DNA of 7,827 nucleotides from Caldilineales bacterium (GTDB lineage: Bacteria > Chloroflexota > Anaerolineae > JAAEKA01): the NCBI GenBank assembly GCA_021463315.1, contig JAJTXO010000159.1:1-7827 (forward strand), read 5' to 3'. A program made the position numbers and the translations under genes. Positions 1 to 6,748 of this stretch are shown here, piece after piece. Position 1 is the stretch's first letter. Each line of letters opens with the position of its first letter. The notes beneath the pieces were generated by a model. It did no database searches. It saw only the letters and a list, made by a program, of their open reading frames with translations, and was not told where the DNA came from.

Positions 1-7
1 ATTGGGG

Positions 8-73
8 AAGACTTCCGAAGTCTTATGGACTGTGAGCCCGTTTTGAACAAACCTGCGCAGACTTCGGAAGTCT
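8..73. repeat. pair of short palindromes, GACTTC-N-GAAGTC
   Basis: Positions 8-24 are a perfect palindrome with 8-nt arms (AAGACTTC / GAAGTCTT) around a single C at 16. Positions 59-73 are a second copy with 7-nt arms (AGACTTC / GAAGTCT) around a G at 66. The copies are also complementary to each other, so they could form either two small hairpins or one larger stem. Neither is followed by a T-run, so they do not look like ordinary intrinsic terminators. They could be a dispersed genomic repeat or paired binding sites. The sequence does not decide between these. Confidence 0.6.
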
Positions 74-132
74 CGACCCCGGTTTATTGAGATGACACCT
101 TCACTCCTTAATATTTCAAGAGGTGTTCGCCT

Positions 133-1515
133 ATGAAGCCTTTCCTGTTTCCCTCAATTTCACTACCAGCCAGTCTGATGCTATTTGTGTTGCTTTTCTT
201 CAGCGACCTCATGCCTGTCGTGCGTTCAGATGGCGCTTCACCGGATCAGCAAGAAGCCATTGTCTCTGCGCCGTTGGTAACGCCCGTGGTCTGTCCTGAC
301 GTCGTGGCGCCTCCCGGCGTCGACACGTTGGACATCCAGGCCGTGGCCACCCATTGGCCGCTGACCGCAGCCAACCCGGACCCGGACGGCAACCCCGTCA
401 CCCCAAACTACGAGGCGCGCTATGACATCGACCAGGATGGCGATGTGGACGTGGTGGACATCATGCTCACTTCGACCCAATGGGGCACCATCGGCGCGCC
501 GCCCGGCATCGAGATCACCTCTGTGCCAACCTATGGCGTTTGGGGCGTTCCGCTGCGCGGCCGCGTCGGCTGCGTGGATCCGGCCGCTTTTCGCGTGGCC
601 GTCTATATCTTCTCCGAGGGTTGGTGGACCAAGCCCACGTTCGCCAGTCCGTTGACCATAATCAACCCCGACGGCACGTGGCAGACCAACGTGACCACCG
701 GCGGCTGCGACCAACTGGCGACGCGCTTCGCGGCGATCCTGTTCCCCATCGGCGCGACTTATCGCCCGGCCAACGGTTCCGCCACGATTCCGGCCGAGAT
801 GCTGGTCCATCCTCACGTCATCGTCAGCCGGCTGCCCGGCACGCGCACGCTCCAGTTCTCCGGCTCGACCTGGGTGGTCAAGTCCACGGGCACGTGCCGC
901 ACGGTTGGCCCCGGCCCGAACTACTTCTCCGATACGCCGGGCGACGTCTACGTGGATCAGGACGGCCGGTTGCACCTCAGCATCTCCTACCACGATGGCC
1001 GCTGGTGGAGCACGGAGGTGATCAACACCGACCTGACCGCCTATGGCGCCTACACCTTCACCCTGGCCAGTCGCGTCGACACGCTGGACCCGAACGCGGT
1101 GGCCGGCCTGTTCACCTGGGCTGAGCTAGATGAACAAAGCCATGCCGAGTTGGACATCGAGGCTTCGCGGTGGTCTGACCCTGGCGCCGCCAACAACGCC
1201 CAGTATGTAGTCCAACCCTGGGGCGTTGCTGGCCACCGGCATCAGTTCCCCATGCAGCAAACACAGGATATCTCGACCCACGGCTTTCTCTGGCAGCCCG
1301 GCAGCGTGCATTTCGCCAGCTACCAGGGTACCGCCTCCCCACCCGCGCCCGGCGACCTGATCGAGACCTGGGTCTACACCGGCTCTGACGTGCCGCCGGC
1401 CGGCCAGGCCAACGTGCGCCTCAACCTCTGGCTCGTCAACGGCCAGCCGCCGGCGTCGGGCCAACCGTTGGAGTTGATCATCCAGTCCTTCGCCTTCTCA
1501 CCAGCTCCTGAATAG
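133..1515 (+). CDS. secreted protein with dockerin-like region and GH16-like C-terminal domain
   Basis: The 460-residue product starts with a basic residue and a hydrophobic stretch (about residues 1-30) typical of a signal peptide, so it is probably exported. Residues 57-118 look like a dockerin-type module. The second half has a clear EF-hand-like calcium loop, D98-x-D100-x-D102-G-D104-x-D106-x-x-D109. The first half keeps only V63-D-T-L-D67 and a following helix, so it looks degenerate. Residues 126-225 are a separate region with WW/WT motifs that I cannot name with certainty. Residues 238-455 resemble GH16-like (concanavalin A fold) glucanase domains, including an E339-L-D341-I-E343 match to the GH16 ExDxE catalytic motif. 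Carbohydrate binding or hydrolysis outside the cell is inferred, not shown. The start is chosen because AAGAGG (118-123) lies 9 nt upstream of the ATG and the signal peptide follows at once. No cohesin or scaffold gene is visible. It is probably transcribed separately from the trp operon. Confidence 0.75.
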   Translation: MKPFLFPSISLPASLMLFVLLFFSDLMPVVRSDGASPDQQEAIVSAPLVTPVVCPDVVAPPGVDTLDIQAVATHWPLTAANPDPDGNPVTPNYEARYDIDQDGDVDVVDIMLTSTQWGTIGAPPGIEITSVPTYGVWGVPLRGRVGCVDPAAFRVAVYIFSEGWWTKPTFASPLTIINPDGTWQTNVTTGGCDQLATRFAAILFPIGATYRPANGSATIPAEMLVHPHVIVSRLPGTRTLQFSGSTWVVKSTGTCRTVGPGPNYFSDTPGDVYVDQDGRLHLSISYHDGRWWSTEVINTDLTAYGAYTFTLASRVDTLDPNAVAGLFTWAELDEQSHAELDIEASRWSDPGAANNAQYVVQPWGVAGHRHQFPMQQTQDISTHGFLWQPGSVHFASYQGTASPPAPGDLIETWVYTGSDVPPAGQANVRLNLWLVNGQPPASGQPLELIIQSFAFSPAPE

Positions 1516-1530
1516 GAGTCGGAAACCTTT

Positions 1531-1557
1531 GCTCCGGCTGCGAGGGGGAGCCGGGGC
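1531..1557 (+). terminator. weak hairpin after the secreted-protein gene
   Basis: GCTCCGGCT (1531-1539) can pair with AGCCGGGGC (1549-1557), with one G-T wobble and a 9-nt loop, starting 16 nt after the stop codon. No T-run follows, so this is at best a weak or Rho-assisted terminator. I see no gene or other clear signal from here to the promoter at 1720. Confidence 0.25.
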
Positions 1558-1719
1558 GTCCTCCAGTATGGCTGATCAGCGTACTTCGTCTCCTTTCACT
1601 TACCGGTGGTTGGAGGAAGATACCATGCCTTTCTGCGTCGAGACTGCCTGAACGATCATCTTTCAACCTTGTGCTGTAATACCAGGAGTTGGCCCGAAAG
1701 CGATGACAAATTCGGCGAT

Positions 1720-1748
1720 TTGACAGGCCGCCAGGCCTGTGGCACAAT
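1720..1748 (+). promoter_or_regulatory. sigma70-type promoter of the trp operon
   Basis: TTGACA at 1720-1725 is a perfect -35 box. After a 17-nt spacer comes CACAAT at 1743-1748, which matches four of six bases of TATAAT. Transcription would begin near 1755, about 20-30 nt before the base of T-box Stem I, which is the expected arrangement. It is the only strong promoter match I found upstream of trpE. Confidence 0.7.
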
Positions 1749-1884
1749 CGCCCCCACAACTGAACCATCGCAACAACTTTGAACCGGACTAGTACCTGTC
1801 GAAGCGGGCTCCAGAGAGCTGGCGGTAGCTGGAAAGCCGGCAGCAGCGCAGGCAGGGAATGGACCGGGGAGTTGGGATGTGAAC

Positions 1885-1988
1885 AATGGTTAATTGGGGA
1901 ATGGTGAATTGGTGAATGATTAATGCCGGAGGAATTCGTCCGTTCATTAACAATTCCCCAATTCAGCAATTCACAATTCACCATTAAC
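1885..1988. repeat. imperfect inverted repeat in the Stem II position of the T-box
   Basis: The left arm (about 1885-1925) repeats GGTGAAT/TTAATTGGGG-like words. The right arm (1945-1988) holds their inverse complements, such as CATTAAC, AATTCCCC and AATTCACC. The core at 1926-1944 can form its own CGGA/TCCG mini-hairpin. Arms are less regular than in the other elements here, with unit spacing of 7-9 nt. The element sits between Stem I and Stem IIA/B, where T-box leaders normally have the variable Stem II, so it may now act as that stem. Confidence 0.75.
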
Positions 1989-2036
1989 TAGCTTCCCCCG
2001 GAGACGCCACCGTTATCAGGGCGCTGGAGATCGGTC

Positions 2037-2173
2037 GTAACGAGTAATTCGTAACTCGTAACTCGTAACTCGTAACTCGTAACTCGTAACCCGGAATCGG
2101 AATGAGGAGAATCTCCGGTTACGTGTTACGCATTACGTGTTACGCATTACGCATTACGCATTACGTGTTACGT
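2037..2173. repeat. GTAACTC-family repeat hairpin, 8 + 8 units, inside the T-box
   Basis: The left array, 2037-2092, is eight 7-nt units: GTAACGA, GTAATTC, five GTAACTC, then GTAACCC. The right array, 2118-2173, is eight 7-nt units of the (G/A)TTACG(T/C) type. GTAAC in each left unit faces GTTAC or ATTAC on the right, so the arms fold into a long stem with regularly spaced mismatches. The 25-nt core (2093-2117) contains GGAG/CTCC. The whole element lies in the loop closed by the Stem IIA/B helix (1999-2006 / 2179-2186). The same unit family flanks the four-helix-bundle gene at 5370-6022. Confidence 0.9.
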
Positions 2174-2248
2174 CAACCCGTCTCCGCAGAGTGAGGCTGG
2201 CGACACGTCCCTGCGCTTCATCGCAGGGTTTTTGTTTGTCCGCCTAAC

Positions 2249-2318
2249 CAGGGTGGCACCGCGAGACGCCTCTCGTCCCTGCAAGCGCATGTTGCTGCGC
2301 GGGACGAGAGGCGTTTTT
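2249..2318 (+). terminator. T-box antiterminator and competing intrinsic terminator
   Basis: Terminator form: a 14-bp perfect stem, 2266-2279 with 2301-2314, followed by TTTTT at 2314-2318. Antiterminator form: CAGGG 2249-2253 pairs with CCCTG 2277-2281, leaving the 7-nt bulge TGGCACC (2254-2260). Then GCGAGA 2261-2266 pairs with TCTCGT 2271-2276 around a CGCC loop. Both forms use 2266-2279, so they exclude each other. The bulge size and two-helix layout match the known T-box antiterminator. Confidence 0.95.
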
Positions 2319-2320
2319 CG

Positions 2321-2590
2321 TTGGTAGATTGGTAGATTGGTAGATTGGTAGATTGGTCAGGCAGCGCCGGCCACCAATCTACCACTGTACCAATCTACCA
2401 CTATACCAAATCAACCACTGTACCAATCAACCACTGTACCAATCTACCACTATACCAATCTACCACTATACCAATCTACCACTGTACCAATCTACCACTG
2501 TACCAATCTACCACTGTACCAACCTACCAATTTACCAATCTACCACTGTACCAATCTACCACTGTACCAATTTACCAACCTCCCAATCCA
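2321..2590. repeat. TTGGTAGA-family repeat hairpin with a greatly expanded right arm
   Basis: The left array (2321-2357) has four perfect TTGGTAGA units plus TTGGT. After a short GC-rich core, the right array (about 2374-2590) has roughly 26 units of the complementary 8-nt word, mostly alternating CCAATCTA with CCACTGTA or CCACTATA. This gives a 16-nt higher-order period. Two units are shifted by one base. The array starts 3 nt after the T-box terminator T-run and ends just before the trpE ribosome binding site, so it is the trpE 5' untranslated region. Frames open through the array translate to repetitive LYQSTT-like peptides and are not genes. Confidence 0.92.
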
Positions 2591-2603
2591 CCAGGACCCA
2601 ACC

Positions 2604-4112
2604 ATGTACAAACCCACCCTCGACCAAGTTCGCTCCCTGGCCGGGCAGGGCAATTTGATCCCGATCTACCGCGAGCTGCCGGCTGACCTGGAGACGCCGG
2701 TGTCGGTCTATCTGAAGCTGCGCGATGACAGCCCCTCCTTTCTGCTGGAGTCGGTGGAGAAGGGGGAGCAGATGGGCCGCTACTCCTTCATCGGCGTGCA
2801 GGCGCCGCTGGCGCTGCTGGCCCGCGGCGAGACGGTGAGCATCAAGGGCGCAGGCGGCGCTGTCCTGGAGACGCGCACGGCGCCCGATCCACTGGATGTG
2901 GTCAAGGACTTCGTGCGCCAGCGCGCCCCCATCCACGTGGACGGTCTGCCGCGCTTCATCGGCGGCGCAGTGGGCTACGTCAGCTACGACTGGGTGCGCT
3001 TCGTGGAGCGGCTGCCGGCCACGGCCAGCGACGAGCTGGATCTGCCCGATTTCGTCCTCCTGCTGGCCGACAACCTGGTGATCTTCGACCACGTGCGCCA
3101 CCGGCTGCTGGTGCTGGCCAACTGCCGGCTGGAGGGCGACACAACGGCTGCCTATGCCGACGCCATCGCCCGCATCGATCGGCTCGTGGCCCGGCTGCGC
3201 AGGCCGTTGGCTGTGCCGGAGACGCCCAACGTGTTGGGCGACACCGAATGGCAAAGCAACTTCACCCAACAGCGCTTCGAGGCGCAGGTGTTGCAGGCCA
3301 AGGAGCACATCGCGGCCGGCGATATCTTCCAGGTGGTGCTCAGCCAACGGCTGAGCCGCCAGACCGAGGCCGACCCGTTCACCATCTACCGCGCGCTGCG
3401 CATGACCAACCCCAGCCCCTACATGTACTTTCTGGAGCTGCCGGGCGACGACGGCAGCGGCCAGCCGATCCGCCTGATCGGCTCCAGCCCGGAGATCCAC
3501 GTGCGATTGGAGGATGGCCAGGCACTGCTGCGGCCCATCGCCGGCACCCGCTGGCGCGGCGCTACCTCCCAGGAGGACGCGCGGCTGGCTGCCGAGCTGC
3601 TGGCCGACCCCAAGGAGCGGGCCGAGCACGTGATGCTGGTGGACCTGGGACGCAACGACCTGGGCCGGGTGTGCGAATATGGCAGCGTCCACACCCCCAC
3701 GCTGATGGCCGTGGAGCGCTACAGCCACGTGATGCACATCGTCAGCGATGTGCAGGGCACGCTCCGCCCTGAGTTCGACGCCTTCGACCTGCTGCGCGCC
3801 ACCTTCCCGGCCGGCACCGTCAGCGGCGCGCCCAAGGTGCGGGCCATGGAGATCGTCGAGGCGCTGGAGGGCACGCGGCGCGGCCCCTACGCCGGCTGCG
3901 TGGGCTACATCGGCTACGACGGCGCCATGGACACCTGCATCACCATCCGCACCGTGGTCATGCGCGGCAACACCTGCACGCTGCAGGCCGGCGCAGGCAT
4001 CGTGGCCGACAGCGACCCCGCCTCCGAATGGCGCGAGACGCTGAACAAGGCCCGCGCCCTGGCCGTGGCCGTGGAGGTGGCGGAGCGAGGACTAATCAAC
4101 GATGAACGATGA
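2604..4112 (+). CDS. trpE: anthranilate synthase component I
   Basis: TrpE makes anthranilate from chorismate, using ammonia released from glutamine by TrpG, in the first committed step of cytoplasmic tryptophan synthesis. The 502-residue length is normal. The N-terminal half carries L47-L-E-S50, the tryptophan-binding motif for feedback inhibition. The chorismate-binding half carries N269-P-S-P-Y-M274 (also part of the tryptophan site), P311-I-A-G-T-R316 and G404-T-V-S-G-A-P-K411, so the enzyme looks intact and feedback-regulated. The start is supported by the typical opening MYKPTLDQVRSLAGQGNLIP and by AGGA (2593-2596) 7 nt upstream. Expression should depend on the T-box leader. The last codons, giving I-N-D-E-R and the TGA stop, are made of the GATGAAC repeat array that follows, so the C-terminus has been reshaped by the repeat. 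Third codon positions are strongly G/C, as in trpS, trpG and trpD. Confidence 0.98.
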   Translation: MYKPTLDQVRSLAGQGNLIPIYRELPADLETPVSVYLKLRDDSPSFLLESVEKGEQMGRYSFIGVQAPLALLARGETVSIKGAGGAVLETRTAPDPLDVVKDFVRQRAPIHVDGLPRFIGGAVGYVSYDWVRFVERLPATASDELDLPDFVLLLADNLVIFDHVRHRLLVLANCRLEGDTTAAYADAIARIDRLVARLRRPLAVPETPNVLGDTEWQSNFTQQRFEAQVLQAKEHIAAGDIFQVVLSQRLSRQTEADPFTIYRALRMTNPSPYMYFLELPGDDGSGQPIRLIGSSPEIHVRLEDGQALLRPIAGTRWRGATSQEDARLAAELLADPKERAEHVMLVDLGRNDLGRVCEYGSVHTPTLMAVERYSHVMHIVSDVQGTLRPEFDAFDLLRATFPAGTVSGAPKVRAMEIVEALEGTRRGPYAGCVGYIGYDGAMDTCITIRTVVMRGNTCTLQAGAGIVADSDPASEWRETLNKARALAVAVEVAERGLINDER

Positions 4113-4302
4113 TTGATGAACGATGAACGATGAATGATGAACGATGAACGATGAACGATGAACGATGAATGATGAACGATGATTGATGAACGATGAACGA
4201 TGATTGATGAACGATGATCGATGAACGATGAATCCAGAAATCGTCGCCTCGCACGACTCTCCTCCGGATTCATCATTCATCGTTCATCATTCATCGTTTG
4301 TC
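4094..4302. repeat. GATGAAC-family repeat hairpin between trpE and trpS, 19 + 5 units
   Basis: The left array has nineteen unbroken 7-nt units from 4101 to 4233 (GATGAAC with GATGATT, GATGAAT and GATGATC variants), preceded by a degenerate unit at 4094-4100. The core is 4234-4267. The right array, 4268-4302, has five units (ATTCATC or GTTCATC, the last being GTTTGTC). GATGAATCC at the end of the left array is complementary to GGATTCATC at the start of the right array. The array begins inside trpE and supplies its stop codon. It ends shortly before the trpS ribosome binding site. Confidence 0.95.
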
Positions 4303-4333
4303 ATCCAGACCAACAACACAAGGAGCGGCTATC

Positions 4334-5369
<1,036 letters not shown>

Positions 5370-5380
<11 letters not shown>

Positions 5381-5408
5381 CTCGTAACTCGTAACTCGTA
5401 ACCCGGAG
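5370..5408 (+). repeat. left arm of the GTAACTC-family element flanking the four-helix-bundle gene
   Basis: Five 7-nt units at 5370-5404 (GTAACCC, three GTAACTC, GTAACCC), followed by GGAG. The final 18 nt (5391-5408) are the exact inverse complement of 5991-6008. The array overlaps the end of trpS, whose TAA stop lies at 5378-5380. Confidence 0.95.
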
Positions 5409-5430
5409 CAAGCGACAATTGGAGGCTGGA

Positions 5431-5898
5431 ATGAACTTTGTGAGTTGGTGCGAGACGATACCGGAGGAGATCACGGGTGATCGGGTTTGGCGCGTTAAGG
5501 CGTATCAGTTGGCGCTGTTTGCTGCAGATATCGCCTGGACCGATCTTGGCCCTTTGATGGCCGACAGACGTACCTTGCCGTTGTCTGATCAGCTCTTTCG
5601 GGCGGTTGGATCAGTCAGCGCTAACGTAGTCGAAGGCTTCTCAAAGAGCTCTCGCCGCGACCGTGCCCGTTTCTATGAGTACGCCCTCGGCTCTGCGCGC
5701 GAGGCGCGTGACTGGTATTTCAAAGGCCGGCATGTCTTGCGCTCAGAAGTCGTCACGCATCGGCTGCAACTCTTCTCCGAGATCATCCGTCTACTGCTCA
5801 CGATGATCCCCGAACAGCGCGGGGCCAGCCTGCGTGAGCCCGGCCCGGTGTACGCCATCGATCCCGTCGACATCCTCAACGATGTCCCACTCGTATGA
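5431..5898 (+). CDS. four-helix-bundle protein, S23/23S-rRNA-intervening-sequence family
   Basis: The 155-residue product contains the diagnostic stretch of this family, residues 52-84: Q-L-F-R-A-V-G-S-V-S-A-N-V-V-E-G-F, then S-x-x-x-R-x-R-F-Y-E-Y-A-L-G-S-A-R-E. Family members form small all-helical bundles, and some are encoded in intervening sequences of 23S rRNA genes. The fold is also that of Avd, the accessory protein of diversity-generating retroelements. The cellular role is generally unknown, and I assign none. The N-terminal 25 and C-terminal 30 residues go beyond the usual core, the latter being proline-rich. The ATG at 5431 has GGAGG (5421-5425) 5 nt upstream. An in-frame TTG at 5419 overlaps that site and is less likely. 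The gene sits inside a repeat-flanked cassette and has more mixed third codon positions than the trp genes, which suggests separate acquisition. Confidence 0.88.
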   Translation: MNFVSWCETIPEEITGDRVWRVKAYQLALFAADIAWTDLGPLMADRRTLPLSDQLFRAVGSVSANVVEGFSKSSRRDRARFYEYALGSAREARDWYFKGRHVLRSEVVTHRLQLFSEIIRLLLTMIPEQRGASLREPGPVYAIDPVDILNDVPLV

Positions 5899-5990
5899 CC
5901 AATTACCCAGACAAGATCCAGGTTTGTAGACCTTCGGTACCGTCTCACCTGGAAAATACGCCCGCAACACGACAAGCACTCGCAAGCACA
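5899..5990 (+). other. spacer after the four-helix-bundle gene with a small stem
   Basis: No gene is visible here. CCAGGT (5918-5923) can pair with ACCTGG (5947-5952), and AGAC (5928-5931) with GTCT (5942-5945) inside it, making an interrupted hairpin. No T-run follows, so it is not a clear terminator. It could be a structured part of the cassette RNA. Confidence 0.35.
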
Positions 5991-6022
5991 CTCCGGGTTA
6001 CGAGTTACGGGTTACGGGTTAT
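5991..6022 (+). repeat. right arm of the GTAACTC-family element flanking the four-helix-bundle gene
   Basis: CTCC is followed by four 7-nt units at 5995-6022 (GGGTTAC, GAGTTAC, GGGTTAC, GGGTTAT). These are the inverse complement of the left arm at 5377-5408. The array ends 5 nt before the trpG ribosome binding site (AAGGA, 6028-6032). Confidence 0.95.
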
Positions 6023-6040
6023 GCGCCAAGGACTAACACC

Positions 6041-6640
6041 ATGATCGCATTCATCGACAACTACGACTCCTTCACCTACAACCTGGTCCAGTTCATCGGC
6101 GAGGTGATGCTGGAGGACCGGCTGGGCGACCCGCGGACGGCGCTGCGCGTTTGGCGCAACGACGAGATCACGGTGGAGGAGCTGGCCGCGCTCCAGCCCG
6201 ACTACATCGTCGTCTCGCCCGGCCCCGGCACGCCGGAGCAGGACAGCGGCATCAGCAACGCCGTGATCCGCCGCTTCTACCAGACCACGCCGATCCTGGG
6301 CGTCTGCCTGGGCCAGCAGTGCATGGGCCACGTCTTCGGCGGTGTGGTGAGCCGCGCGCCGCGGCTGATGCACGGCAAGGTGTCGCCGGTCTACCACACC
6401 GGCAAAGGCCTCTTCCGCGACCTGCCCAGCCCCTTCCAGGCCACCCGCTACCACTCGCTGATCGTCCAGGAGCCGCTGCCGGCCGAGCTGGAGCTGACCG
6501 CCTTCACCATGGAGGGCGAGGTGATGGGCGTGCGCCACCGCACCTACCGCACCTGCGTCGGCGTCCAGTTCCACCCCGAGAGCATCCTGACCGAGCACGG
6601 CAAGCAGTTGTTGCGGAATTTTTTGGCGTTGGGGAAGTAG
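6041..6640 (+). CDS. trpG: anthranilate synthase component II (glutamine amidotransferase)
   Basis: TrpG hydrolyses glutamine and passes ammonia to TrpE. The 199 residues form a single class I amidotransferase domain with the full triad: nucleophile C89 in G-V-C-L-G-Q-Q, then H178 and E180 in V-Q-F-H-P-E-S. The N-terminal F-I-D-N-Y-D-S-F-T-Y-N and the S-P-G-P-G-T-P oxyanion region are also typical. The ATG has AAGGA (6028-6032) 8 nt upstream. TrpG is separated from trpE here by trpS and the four-helix-bundle cassette, although many operons place the two side by side. The same domain can serve para-aminobenzoate synthesis (PabA), but the context of trpE and trpD favours tryptophan. The TAG stop is the first three bases of the TAGATTGG array that follows. 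Confidence 0.97.
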   Translation: MIAFIDNYDSFTYNLVQFIGEVMLEDRLGDPRTALRVWRNDEITVEELAALQPDYIVVSPGPGTPEQDSGISNAVIRRFYQTTPILGVCLGQQCMGHVFGGVVSRAPRLMHGKVSPVYHTGKGLFRDLPSPFQATRYHSLIVQEPLPAELELTAFTMEGEVMGVRHRTYRTCVGVQFHPESILTEHGKQLLRNFLALGK

Positions 6641-6733
6641 ATTGGTAGATTGGTAGACTGGTAGATTGGTCGTGTGCTCGCCACTGCGCGGACTCTGGAC
6701 CAATTTACCAATCTACCAATTTACCAATCTACC
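6638..6733. repeat. TTGGTAGA-family repeat hairpin between trpG and trpD, 4 + 4 units
   Basis: The left array, 6638-6669, has four 8-nt units (TAGATTGG, with one TAGACTGG). The right array, 6700-6731, has four units alternating CCAATTTA and CCAATCTA. The inner edges TTGGTC (6666-6671) and GACCAA (6698-6703) pair and close a core of about 26 nt. The array starts exactly at the trpG stop codon and ends 3-5 nt before the trpD ribosome binding site. The unit is shared with 2321-2590, but the core differs. Confidence 0.95.
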
Positions 6734-6748
6734 CCCGAAGGAGATCCC

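Larger units (their letters stand above)
1755..2318 (+). promoter_or_regulatory. tRNA-Trp T-box riboswitch leader of the trp operon
   Basis: Stem I: CAAC 1774-1777 pairs with GTTG 1871-1874, and CCGG 1784-1787 with CCGG 1864-1867. The AGTA motif (1791-1794) faces GAA (1857-1859). CCTG 1795-1798 pairs with CAGG 1853-1856. AGAGAG (1813-1818) and a distal hairpin (1819-1823 / 1836-1840) match the usual Stem I top. The specifier codon directly after GAA, followed by a purine, is TGG (1860-1862), the tryptophan codon. CGGAGACG 1999-2006 pairs with CGTCTCCG 2179-2186, in the expected place of Stem IIA/B. CCCTGCG 2209-2215 pairs with CGCAGGG 2222-2228 as Stem III. The T-box sequence AGGGTGGCACCGCG is at 2250-2263. 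Its TGGC bulge would pair with a GCCA tRNA 3' end, which fits the G73 discriminator of bacterial tRNA-Trp. Uncharged tRNA-Trp should stabilise the antiterminator and switch the operon on. The leader is roughly twice the usual length because repeat hairpins fill 1885-1988 and 2037-2173. Confidence 0.93.

Noticed and set aside
87..114. Promoter-like TTGAGA (87-92), 16-nt spacer, TAATAT (109-114) upstream of the secreted-protein gene
   Set aside because: The start of transcription would fall at about 121, inside or after the ribosome binding site AAGAGG (118-123), so it cannot make a normally translated mRNA.
1478..1984. Minus-strand frame of 168 residues across the T-box promoter and Stem I
   Set aside because: It starts in the repeat at 1984 and runs through a well-supported promoter and riboswitch Stem I, and its peptide is unlike any family I recognise.
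1755..2603. Classical trp attenuator with a Trp-rich leader peptide
   Set aside because: No short open frame with adjacent TGG codons and a ribosome binding site precedes the terminator. The T-box features account for the regulation.
2345..2686. Open frames of about 100 residues over the TTGGTAGA array (LYQSTT-like repeats)
   Set aside because: They exist only because the CCAATCTA/CCACTGTA units lack stop codons. They overlap the trpE start and have no non-repeat protein sequence of their own.
3914..4280. Minus-strand frames over the trpE-trpS spacer (HRSSFIVH-like repeats)
   Set aside because: These are translations of the inverse of the GATGAAC array with no ribosome binding site. The repetitive peptide is a by-product of a stop-free 7-nt unit.
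4298..4333. Upstream ATG for TrpS at 4298
   Set aside because: The extra 12 residues are coded by the repeat edge and spacer. The ATG at 4334 has a strong ribosome binding site and the family's usual opening.
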